Below, in pieces: positions 33,161 to 42,957 of a stretch of DNA of 64,000 nucleotides; positions within the stretch are counted from its first letter, which is position 1, and each line of letters starts with the position of its first letter. Below the pieces are notes generated by a model that saw only the letters and a program-made list of their open reading frames with translations, was not told where the DNA came from and ran no database searches. A program made the position numbers and the translations under genes. The DNA comes from Azadirachta indica (lineage: Eukaryota; Streptophyta; Magnoliopsida; Sapindales; Meliaceae), in the NCBI GenBank assembly GCA_022749755.1, contig CM040452.1, positions 22,954,773 to 23,018,772 of the forward strand, written 5' to 3'.

Positions 33161-33421
33161 TGTCGTTCTCTAGGCATGGTGTCTACTAATAGAGAAGATA
33201 AAATTAAATTCATTAAGGATGGACTGAGTAAGGAGTCTTTAGATAATATCTTATTGACTCTTGAGACGCATCCTAGTGGATATGTGCAACGTGAAATTCT
33301 CAATTTGTATACATTATTTCAAAAAGAACGTGATCGTTATAGTCTTGGGAATCTGACTTTAAAAGACCCTGTTTGCCAATTTATAAGAAAATTGGATGGG
33401 AAGCCAATCCTCGACCCATAG
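33161..33421 (+). pseudogene. In-frame continuation of the Cys-rich ORF after a TGA
   Basis: The same frame continues after the TGA with a further Cys codon at once, then MVSTNREDKIKFIKDGLSKE (ATG 33176) to a TAG at 33419-33421, 81 codons from the ATG. The absence of a frame change suggests one ancestral ORF of ~182 codons broken by a single nonsense change, or readthrough. KIKFIKDGLS resembles the post-zinc region of the same viral family, weakly. The last ~50 residues match nothing I know. Part of this sequence recurs in decayed form at 34628-34690. Confidence 0.4.
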
Positions 33422-33724
33422 AGGGCGTTTAAGCCGTTACTAAACGTAAAATCAGAGGAAGATGTGAGTCACAATCACAACTATCTATAAATATTTACTT
33501 TTAGCCGTCATTGTTGAAATTTTTATGTTTTAGATTCCTATATTAGCTGTTATCTTTGACATTTTTACATTTTTAAATTTTAACTTTTATGACAACAGCT
33601 AGCTTACCTCTATTGGTTTCATTAATACATTCTCTTTAAGTTGTATAAATGCAAGACCTCACTTCTTTATTTTCATACAAAATTTGAATCACTGACGAGG
33701 GTAAAAGACTGCAAAAAAAAAAAA
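33422..33724 (+). promoter_or_regulatory. Spacer upstream of LOG-family ORF, possible promoter or leader
   Basis: About 300 bases with stops in all frames. TATAAATA at 33486-33493, ~230 bases before the LOG start, could be a TATA box brought in with the captured gene or chance in AT-rich DNA. A poly-A tract (33713-33723) directly precedes the start codon. An in-frame ATG at 33641 would add 28 residues that do not look like the family. Confidence 0.3.
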
Positions 33725-34375
33725 ATGGAAGGAGCTTCTATTCATCAATTTAAAACTATTTGTGTTTTTTGTGGGTCAAGCCCTGGGAAAGGTGAAGAGT
33801 TTGTAAAAGCAACGGACAACCTAGGTCGAGTTTTAGCTGAGCGAAAACTTAACCTAGTGTATGAAGGAGGTAACCTTGGGTTAATGGAGTGTGTGTCAAC
33901 TGCCACACATATAGGAGGAAGTGAAGTCATAGGTATCATACCAAAGACTTTATCTGCAGGTAACATAACTGGCAAAACAGTTGGAGAAGAACTAATGGTC
34001 TCAACAATGCATGAAAGAATTGCTAAAATGCTTGATTCTGCAGATGCTTTTATTGCCTTACCAGGTGGTTTTGGAACCTTAGAAGAAATTTTTCAAATTG
34101 CATCTTGGGCACAACTAATCGTTCATAAAAAACCCATAGAATTGTTAAATGTTAATAGTTTCTTTAACAAGTTGTTGTCTTTTCTTGATCATATTGTAGA
34201 ACAGAATTTTATTTCACAGATGGCTCGCAAACTCCTCATTTCTGCTCCGACTGCTAATGACTTGATAAATCAGTTGCAGAACTTTGTCCATGAACCAGAT
34301 CCAACAATGGCACGATTCGAATGGTCAAGTGAAAGCAGTAAAAAGCGAAAGCTGGACTTGTCACTTCATTTGTAA
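33725..34375 (+). CDS. LOG: LOG-family cytokinin riboside 5'-monophosphate phosphoribohydrolase, captured by retrotransposon C
   Basis: Intact, intronless ORF of 216 codons. LOG enzymes release active cytokinin bases from their riboside monophosphates in the cytosol and nucleus. Visible family blocks: ICVFCGSSPGK (12-22), NLVYEGGNLGLM (43-54; the family normally has YGGG, here YEGG), GIIPKTL (70-76), MHERIAKM (95-102; catalytic-type Arg98 kept, the usual following Lys is Ile), DAFIALPGGFGTLEE (107-121, the PGGxGTxxE motif with Glu121) and LLNVNSFFNKLLSFLD. The length is normal for LOG. I prefer ATG 33725 over 33641 because the family starts a few residues before the F.ICVFCGS strand. The C-terminus has KKRK (206-209) and LDLSLHL (210-216), resembling a nuclear signal plus an EAR-type LxLxL. 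Host LOG genes have several introns, so cDNA capture is likely. Activity is untested, and the YEGG change may matter. Confidence 0.88.
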   Translation: MEGASIHQFKTICVFCGSSPGKGEEFVKATDNLGRVLAERKLNLVYEGGNLGLMECVSTATHIGGSEVIGIIPKTLSAGNITGKTVGEELMVSTMHERIAKMLDSADAFIALPGGFGTLEEIFQIASWAQLIVHKKPIELLNVNSFFNKLLSFLDHIVEQNFISQMARKLLISAPTANDLINQLQNFVHEPDPTMARFEWSSESSKKRKLDLSLHL

Positions 34376-35516
34376 CTTTTCTTATCTTTTTTTTACCACT
34401 CATTGCATTTTGTTATTTTTTTTTTTCTTTTAGTTATTTTTGTTTAAGTTTGTTTCAGGTTTTACTTGTGTTTCAATAACTACTATCTTAGGCAATATTC
34501 TCTATACTGTACCTTTTTACATTTAAACATTGGGGACAATGTTGCAATCTGGTTGGGGGGAGTGTAGTCGACATAAGTAACCATTTTTTTTTATATAAAA
34601 CTAAAAAAAAATAGATTCATAATTTGTAAGGATGGTAGAGTAAAGAGTAATCTTACTCCTGAGACATATCTTAGTAGATATGCATTATCATTTGTTTTGA
34701 TTTTTGAATTTCATAACAAAGAATTTATCATTCACTTTCTTTTGAATTGATCAAATATACGAACTCTCACATCATCATCACGTAATAAATTCTGCTCAGA
34801 TACTCAATCAGTAAAATATTTATAAACCATCTTTCACACACACACTTTGATACATGATTGTGGATGACATATTGAAATTTTACAATATTTGAGCTCTTTA
34901 ATTTTGTCAAAGGTAGCAACTAAGGGTTTAAAAAAAAAAATCTCCAAAAATAATAATAATAAAAAAAAAAAAGTTAAAAACAAAATAAATAAGTAAAAAT
35001 TATAATCAAAACTTTTACTTAGTAACCAGGCTTCTTGCCTAATCAACAGTGAATGTTCGCGTAAAACGGTAAAATTTTGATATGAATAAGTTCATAGCCT
35101 TAACTCGAGTAATTAAGCCCATAGAGGTGTTTTAATACCCTAAGGCCAATTGGCTAAGAGTTATTGGCCCAAAGCTCGCTACATGAGTTAGGTTATGCAC
35201 AAAAAAAAAAAAATGGAAATAGAAATAATCTTTGCCCAAAGAAGTTTACCTTGACAAAATTTAGAACCGATGTTGTTTGATTCTAATTAAGTCCCATAAC
35301 ATGTATTAGTTACAAAAGCACAAAAAGAAGGTTTATTAATAATTTGACTGATGAGTATTTGACACATATATAGTAAATTTTTAAGCGAGAGTTTGTTTAT
35401 TTTGAGAAGATGAAAAGGAAAAGAATGATTTTTACTTTGAATGTAAATTCTATAAATCAACTCTAAATGGTATTGCTTATATTACTAGGGACTAGTAATA
35501 AGCTGGTTGGGGGGTG
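34376..35516 (+). other. C 3' noncoding region with two purine tracts
   Basis: AT-rich, no convincing ORF. At 34530-34565 TTGGGGACAATGT is followed by CTGGTTGGGGGGAG, the arrangement seen downstream of pol in Athila/Tat elements. A second tract, CTGGTTGGGGGGTG (35503-35516), directly precedes the 3' LTR and is the functional polypurine tract by position. Between them, 34628-34690 is a decayed partial repeat of 33215-33290. Confidence 0.65.
35503..35516 (+). promoter_or_regulatory. C polypurine tract
   Basis: CTGGTTGGGGGGTG immediately before TGATGAATG of the 3' LTR; start site for plus-strand DNA synthesis by analogy with other LTR elements. Confidence 0.75.
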
Positions 35517-36930
35517 TGATGAATGTTTAAAAGTGTAGGTTTATCAAGAGAAATATTATGATTCACACTTAATAATGTTCTTTTATTCCTCAATAATGAA
35601 GCATATTCCTTTATATTGAATTGTAAAACATGAATTGGACTAAATAGTTGGTTTTGCGCAGGTTTCGTATAATGAGCGTAACTTTCAATCCAAATTATCA
35701 ATTGATACGAGTCTTAGGCTGAACAAACATAAACTCATCATTTCACAACTTTGTAAGCTAAAAGTTGGACTAGTTCGAGCAATTAATGGGACGAAATTGG
35801 GTTTCAACAGAACTCAAGCGCATCTTTGAACCAGCCCAACATGCTTTTGTATTTGGGCCGTATCTCCCTAAATATGTAACGAAAAATTATATGGTTAGGT
35901 GATTTAGAAAGCTGAGAAAGGGATCTACATTGTTCATGCTTTGTACTTTCTCAAATTTCAACTGGTCGGTTACCAAAAAGAGCTATCATTCTAGAAGGGC
36001 GGTGGAGAAATGCGACTTGAATATCTTTGACTATTTTCTACACAACTCACAGCCTAAAATAGAAACAGGAGCGAGATATGGACCATTAGAAAGATGAGTC
36101 ATTCACCTACAACTTTGAAGAAGGATGCTTTATGAAATTCGGTGGTTTTCATGGTCAAAGATATGTTGGAAGTTGGTAGAGTGTGATTAATTGAAAATTG
36201 ACCAAATTATGTTCACACATGTGGAATGTCTTTTGTTTTACCTATATAAAGGAAGATGTGGAAGTGAGGAAGGGGACCAATTTTGTTTCCATTTTTATTT
36301 TCTTGTTGTAATTTGAACTTCAATTAAATGATGTATTTCTAATTTCGTAATTAGGGTTAAGGGTGAACTTTTGATGATTTTATAATTTTGTTCTTTGATC
36401 CTTTATTTTGTTCTTCATTGTTAATCTTTTTATTGATTGAGTACTATATTTTGCAAGTGATTTTGAATTGTTAGAAATCTTGATTCATTGTTAACAAATG
36501 GTACATTGAATGCTTGAATATTTTTTACATATCAAGAGTAAGACAACTTATAGTTTTTAACCATCAACTAAAAGGTAAGTCTTTTGATTTCTTTGTGCTT
36601 AAATGTGTTGTTTTCATCATCCAATTAAGATCACTTCTTTTGATTCTTAATTGTGTTTTTCTTTAAAAAAAAAGGATCAAGAATAACTTCTATACAAACC
36701 ATTAAAATGGATCCCTAATGCCCTAATATATAATAATATTGAATTTAAATTTGACAATAAGCAAATTCACTCTATTTCTTATAATATTGGAATATTTGGA
36801 CTTGTAATATTTAGACTTTTGGACTTGTGGACTTAATATAACATATTCCTTGTAGACCGACACTCGGACTTTCGAACTTTATTACTTGAGACAACCTATA
36901 ATTGGGAGTTACAACCTTTAAGTGGTAGCA
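35517..36930 (+). repeat. C 3' LTR
   Basis: 1414 bases, TGATGAATG to GTGGTAGCA, TATA box 36243-36250. It differs from the 5' LTR by scattered substitutions and by lacking one of the GATCACTTC-type internal repeats near 36480. CATAA follows. Confidence 0.93.
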
Positions 36931-37145
36931 CATAACGTGAAAATCGTTGCTGTACCTTTTGATTTGAAAACGGAGAAGTTGAAAATGTTTGATTTTCGAG
37001 GGCCATAATTGTCAAATGCGAAACTGACTCGAAAAATAATTTTAATTCAAGACGAGCCACATGTTTTATTAGTCAACATCGCGTGAGGATTGTTGTAGTA
37101 CCTTTTATTTAAAAAATGAAGAAATTGAAAATGTTCGATTTTGGG
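36931..37145 (+). repeat. 145-bp array, right-hand remnant (~1.5 units)
   Basis: CATAACGTGAAAATCGTTGC continues the unit interrupted by C (units normally read CATCACGTGAGGATCATTGC), followed by one full unit and part of another ending at TTCGATTTTGGGGC. Confidence 0.9.
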
Positions 37146-37567
37146 GCTAAATCTGGAGTTCAAAATGTTGTAGTCACTGCACTATGCCAAAAACATTGCT
37201 TACTATCCGCAATACAAGTAAAAGTCATAGGTTTTGAAGTCGTGAAAGACCTGTACGTAAAAGATCCAAACTTCAACATCAAAAATGAAAGTCAAGGATG
37301 GTCGGAATGTAAAGATCATCCTTGCAAATAATTCTTGCAGCATGATGGCTATCTCTTTAAGAAAGGATATTTTAGGAGAAATACGATGCTTGTTCTAGTG
37401 GAAGGAAAATGTTATCGGCACAAGATACAAAGGGACATGATAAAACATAAGCAACAACATCAAAAATGTCACCTTGCAAGCCATGGTGAGAATTTTGGTT
37501 TTGAGTTTGTGAAAAACCGAAACGCGAGAAACAACAATCTCAAGCCATTTCAGAGAATTAGATATTG
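37146..37567 (+). pseudogene. pol: E-like pol fragment: RNase H/integrase junction region
   Basis: ORF 37116-37331 contains a GFEVVKDLYVKDPNF stretch, the block that precedes the integrase zinc domain in CRM-like pols (compare [16 protein letters not shown] in A4), then a stop and HDGYLFKKG. It ends with NRNARNNNLKP, also present at the 3' end of E (1500-1545 minus). A minus-strand C fragment starts directly after it, so this is a rearranged scrap. Confidence 0.6.
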
Positions 37568-39931
37568 GAGAAATGATATTTTGAATTTTATTGTTATGTA
37601 CACATCTTCTTATAATTTGGTCAGGGCAATATTTGAAAAGATATATATCATCTCAAAAGAAATTGCGTACCTCCCTTAAAAATTTCTTCTTATCTTGAGT
37701 ATTCCAATAATTTGGCATTTGACCTGTAACAAGAAAATTGACAATATCAGCAAATCAAGGTAAAGCTAAAATACTTAAAAGTTGCTCATCAGAAAAATTG
37801 TCATTAATTGGTGTTATCTCAATTGGTTCTTCAAACATAAGTCTTGATAAGTGGTCAGCAACTACATTTTATACTCCTTTTTTATCTTGAATTGTGAGAT
37901 TGAATTCTTAGAGTAGTAGGATCCACCTAATCAATCTAGGTTTAGCATCCTTTTTGGAGAGAAGATATTTCAATGCTGCATTATCACTAAAAAATGACAA
38001 TGGGTGAGTCAACAAAATAAGATCTAAATTTATCCAATGCAAATACTATACAAGTAATTCCTTTTCAGTAGTAGAATAATTCATTTGAGCACTATTTAAG
38101 GTTTTACTAGCATACTAAATCACATAATGTTTCTTGTTCTTTCGTTGTCCTAAAACAGCTCTAACAATATAATCGCTAGCATCACACATAATTTCAAAAG
38201 GTAAAGTCCAATCTGGAGGCTACATGATAAGAGCAGACATTAGCATGCTTTTAAGTTTAACAAAAACTTATTGACTCAGACCACTCAAAGAGAGCATCTT
38301 TTAATAAGAGATTATACAACGGTCTTGATATAACACTAAAACTTTGATAAATCTCCTATAAAAACATGTATGTCTTAGAAATGATTTAACATCTTTGACA
38401 GACTTAGGAATAGGCAAGTTGGCAATTAATTCAATTTTATATTTATCTACTTCAATTTCTTTTGATGAGACAATGTGACCAAGCACAATATTATTTATGA
38501 CCATGAAATGACATTTTCCGAATTAAGCACGAGATTTTTTTCTTCACACCTAATTAAAATTTTTTCCAAGTTAGATAAACAATCATCAAATGAGTTACCA
38601 AAAACAGAAAAATCACGCATGAAAGTTTCAAGAAATCGTTCAACCATATCACTAAAAGTACTAAGCATACATATTTGAAATGTAGCTGATGCATTAGACA
38701 ATCCAAACGGTATCCTTCTATATGCAAAAGTTCCAAATGGGCAAGTAAAAGTGGTTTTTTCTTAGTCTTCAAGTGCAATTTCAATTTGGTTATACTTAGA
38801 ATACCCATTTAGGAAACAATAAAATGCATGTCCAGCTAACTTTTCTAACATTTGATTCATGAATGGTAACAGAAAATGGTTTTTCCTAATCATTGAATTG
38901 AGTTTCTTATAGTCAATGCACATTCACCAGCCAATAATTGCTCTAGTTATAATTAATTAATTATTTTCATTTTTTACTACAGTAACTCTAGATTTCTTAA
39001 GTATCACTTGAGTAGAATTTACCCATGTGCTATCAGAAATAGGATAAATGATTCCCACATCTAAAAGCATGAGAACTCCATTTCTAACTACCTCTTTCAT
39101 ATTAAGATTTAGCTTACGTTGTATTTATCTAGATGACTTGGCATTATCTTTCAAATATATATTATGTGTACAAATTAAATGATTAATTTCTTTTATGTCA
39201 GATATGGTCCATCCTAAGACATGTTTATGCAATTTTAGAATTTCAAACAACTTACATTCTTGAAGAGTATTGAGTTTAGAAGAAATTATCATTGGAAAAA
39301 TTTCATTAGCACCCAAAAAAGCATACTTGAGGTCAGATGGTAATGGTTTCAATTCAAGTTTTGGCGGTTAAACACTTGATGGTGTCGGTTGATCAGCATG
39401 TTGAGGTAAGTCTTCAAATTTTGGTCTCCATCCATTAACTTCCAAAACCTGAGAAGATTTTAAAAGGGAATAAATATGAGACACTTTAGAATTTTCATCA
39501 AAATTGAAATCATTGTAACCATTTAAACAAGCATCCAAGGGATCAAAAAAAAAGATAAAACATTAAAGCAATCATGAACAAGCTACTCAATATAAATTAA
39601 CTTCATGCATGTCATCACTTTCACTAAGTTGCTTACAAATATTTAACACATTCATTTTCAATGTCATGTTTCTGAAAGATAGTTTTAGAATTCTATTTCT
39701 ACAGTTGATTATTGCATTAGATGTAGAAAAAAATAAACATCTTAGTATGACAGAAATTTGGATACTTGAGCTAGGAACAGGTTGTGTGTTTAAGACAATA
39801 AAATCAACGAGAAAGTAAAATTTATCTACTTGAATTAACACATCCTCAAGTATTCCTCGTAATATTTTCACAGAACAATCAGCAAGTTGAAGTGTTGTAG
39901 AGATGGGTTTAAGCTCACCTAAATCTAATTG
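37568..39931 (-). pseudogene. pol: Family C pol fragment: protease to integrase start, degenerate
   Basis: On the minus strand 39931-39587 encodes LDLGELKPISTTLQLADCSV and further protease sequence; 39352-39125 the GANEIFPMIISSKL region; 38808-38301 the RT (CLSNLEKILIRCEEKNLVLN, catalytic block FMRDFSVFG). RNase H follows to ~37850 and integrase begins before the break at 37568. Many stops; no gag, LTR or cargo gene. It is more diverged from C than the two C copies are from each other. Confidence 0.85.
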
Positions 39932-40598
39932 TAATGCAAACAAAGTTACATAACCACGTAAACAAGAGGAAAAACTCACACATAAGGTTGGAAACACTCA
40001 ATTGCAGCATCTATATGATTCGCTAAGCATGGCAAGTGGACCACTTACAAAAACTAGAGCCAAGATATTGGAAAGTGCATTAAATGGACTAATTAAAAAG
40101 ATGTGTGATTCAAATATAATTTAAAATACACGTCTTGAAGAATTAGGCTCAATGAACATTATTCAAGCGATTGGAGTCCGAGAAGACTAATATAAAAATA
40201 TTCGAAAACTATAGTCCATTTGTGTAATTTTCTTAAAATGATATAATCACTTACATTATATACATATGACGTCATTGCTTATGTCATGTATATATATATA
40301 TATATATATAACATCATTGCTTACATCATATATATATATATATATGACATCATTGCTTACGTTTTCATGTTTGAAATTTGTAGTTTTTAAAAGTCATAAA
40401 GTTGTATTTATTTTGTCAAATTGTTAGCCTAACCTTTGACATTTGTTCTTTATATTTGCCTATAAAAGGGCTCTCATTTTTTAAATGAAACAAGCAATTT
40501 TGAGTGTTAAATTATTTCTTATAAGTTCTTATTCTTGAGCTCTTTAAGTCTAATTTCTTGTGGCGTTCAAAACAGTTAAACTTATCATATAGATTCTT
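39932..40598 (+). repeat. A4 5' LTR, 3' part and primer site deleted
   Basis: Starts TAATGCAAACAAAG (TG decayed to TA). At ~40599 the sequence jumps from the LTR (AGATTCTTGA) to leader sequence (GCTCTGATTCCAAGGCAAG), removing ~190 bases of LTR plus the primer site. The TGACG-type cluster is expanded by TA tracts (40279-40308 and 40330-40344). Confidence 0.85.
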
Positions 40599-41118
40599 GA
40601 GCTCTGATTCCAAGGCAAGTTTAAATTATCCTTTACAGCTTTATTGTTCATTTACTTCTTCAATTAAAATTCTAAAAAAAATATATATATTGTGGCCAAA
40701 TTCCTCCTTAACTGGTCCAAATTCGAATTTTGTATTTTACTTTGTTCAATATATTTTGAGTTCATATTTTTATTTCTAGTTCCTAAAAAAGAAAAATAAA
40801 GAAAGAAAGAAAAAAGAGAAATAGAAAAAAAAAAGAAAAAGAGAATTGTTGTTATCCATTATATTCATAATTTCTTGTAGTATTGACCTAACATTCCTTT
40901 TTTTTTATCCAATATTGCCATTGCTTGCATTAATTTCTTAAGAATTGTTTATTGAATTTTGTTATTTGTTTTGGTTGCTTCTCATCTTAAATTACCACTT
41001 AAATTTTGATTAAGAGTGTGCGAGTATGAGGACATTTGAGTGCTTAAACACGAGAGTGAGTGAAAACACGTGAGGGGGTGCTTGTGAGGTTTTTAACTTT
41101 GTTTTGCAGATTTTAAAT
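40599..41118 (+). other. A4 leader
   Basis: A/T-rich leader with purine tracts, ending TTTTGTTTTGCAG just before gag. No gene. Confidence 0.55.
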
Positions 41119-42957
41119 ATGTTTCACAATCAAGAAGAAAATTCAACCGCGGGGGTACAACAACCAACCACCCCGAACCTACAATTGCAGGCATTATTAG
41201 GGGAGATAAGACGGATGATGAGGACTGAGTTAGAACCAATCCATGAGAGGATAGATAGGTTGGAAGAAGAGACATCATGTGATGCAAATACGAATGCACA
41301 TAAGAGCAATGATCCAATTCAGCGACCTAATGGTCCCGTTACAAGAGCAAGAATGAAGAAATTCAAAGATGCATTGAATGAGATGATTCAAGATTTGTGG
41401 TATGATCTTGTAAGAATTCAAGAGTGTAAGAAAGAGTCAAATATCAAGCTTGAACTTCAAGACAATAATCAGAGCTTGGTAACATTGACACAAATACAAG
41501 AAGGCAAAACCTAAAGATTAAAGCTTCTATGGAATTCAACTTCTCAAATTTGTATAAGACCATATTCAAATGATGTCTCAAGGCTAAGCAAGCATGTTCA
41601 AGTCTTTTAATTGCAGTTCGAATCAGATCGTCATCATGATGCAAGTTTCGGATTCCATGTGTCAGTTTGGGCTAAGTTTCTGTTCAAACCCATTAGCTAT
41701 TTTAGTCTTATTTACAAACATATATTTATAGTTTGTTATGTGTTTGGGCTGTTAACTCTAATTATTAAGCCCAAATTCAGTTTATTTTATTTTAAGTTAG
41801 AATAAGTTTAATTTTGTGGCCAAACACTCCAATTAGGGTTACTTATCTCTTGTACCCTTATATATTCAACCACATGCTCCCATGGAGGGGGAATTTTTTT
41901 TTTCGAATGAAATTAAATTGAGTGTTTTCTTTTGTTTTGATTCTTGCTTGAATCAAAGTTCTTACAATCAAAGCTAATTACTTTGAGGGTATTTATTCTA
42001 AGGTTCTATTTCACAAGTTGAAATTGGGTTGCAGACTTGGGTGAATCTGATTTAACTTTCCAAGAGGTTGCTTCCATGCGTAAAGATATTGGGTCTCAAG
42101 TTTAATATACTCGGGGTTCGTATCATCAAGAGGGCAACATCAAAGCTCTTCCATTAGACAACCGTTTAGGCAAGTGCAACCAAGGGTACAATGGGGTAAT
42201 GTTGAAAATGATGAGGAGTTAGATGAATCACCAATGAACCGGGGCCGGAATTTGCATAGTTATGGGAATAGAGAAGCTAGGTTGGGTAGACCTAAGTTGG
42301 ATGATGATTTAGGAAGTATTAAGGTAAAAATTCCACTATTCCAAGGTAGAAACAATCCTGAAGCTTATTTAGAGTGGGAGAAGAAAATAGAGATGGTTTT
42401 CGATTGTCACAACTACTCCGAGATCAAAAAGGTTAACTTACGACCATTGAATTTACTGATTATGCTATTATTTGGTGGGATCAATTGTTTAAGGATAGGA
42501 GAAAAAATCAAGAACATCCTGTTGAAACGTGGGACGAGATGAAGACCATAATGAGAAGACGTTTCATCTCAAGCTACTACCATTGGGTTGTTCAACAAAT
42601 TACAGCGTCTAACTCAAGGATCTAAAAGCGTAGATGAATACTACAAGGAGATGGAGGTTGCTATGATCCGAGCAAATATAGAGGAAAATAGAGAAGCTAC
42701 CATAGCTAGATTTTTACATGGTTTAAATCGTGAGATCGCAAACGTGGTGGAAATGCAACATTATGTAGAGTTGACATATATGGTACACCAAGCCATCAAA
42801 GTTGAGCAACAATTGAAGCGAAGAAGCATGGCTAGGAGCGGAGCAAGCACGACTACTATAAACTCATGGAGATCAACTCCTAAACGGCAGGAATTTCCAT
42901 TAATAAAGACTAATTCTAAAGCTTCTAAGGATGCTAAACAAGTTGTGCCGCAAAAGT
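41119..42957 (+). pseudogene. gag: A4 gag, split by a solo B LTR
   Basis: Begins MFHNQEENSTAGVQQ at 41119 and stays open to the insertion at 41280 (LEPIHERIDRLEEETS). It resumes at 42126 with the duplicated TCAAG and encodes ENDEELDESPMNRGRNLHSY, VKIPLFQGRNNPEAYLEWEK and, after a frameshift near 42440, NKLQRLTQGSKSVDEYYKEM. ORF 42588-42959 ends QVVPQK, before the zinc knuckle (CFKYQGKGHITSQC at ~43000, with the second Cys changed to Tyr). Confidence 0.8.
41280..42125 (+). mobile_element. Solo LTR of family B in A4 gag
   Basis: 846 bases from TGATGCAAATACGAATG to GGGGTTCGTATCA, matching both B LTRs. Flanks TCATG (41275-41279) and TCAAG (42126-42130) are a target duplication with one later substitution, since the intact gag reads ACATCAAGAGG. 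No internal B sequence remains. Confidence 0.9.

Larger units (their letters stand above)
25411..36930 (+). mobile_element. C: complete Athila-like retrotransposon with LOG-family cargo gene
   Basis: 11,520 bases bounded by LTRs (25411-26846 and 35517-36930) and by CATAA duplications (25406-25410 and 36931-36935), within the 145-bp array on both sides. Order: LTR, tRNA-Asp-type primer site, gag, protease, RT, RNase H, integrase, a small basic Cys-rich ORF, a LOG-family ORF, two purine tracts, LTR. Gag-pol is broken by stops, several at Trp codons, while the LOG ORF is intact. LTRs differ by roughly 4-5% in the stretches I compared, so it is older than B. Confidence 0.93.

Noticed and set aside
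32777..33421. Athila env-like protein
   Set aside because: No signal peptide, membrane segment or length typical of env-like ORFs; the basic Cys-rich core does not fit.
33641..33724. Upstream ATG of the LOG ORF
   Set aside because: Adds residues unlike LOG N-termini and reads through a poly-A tract; ATG 33725 fits the family.
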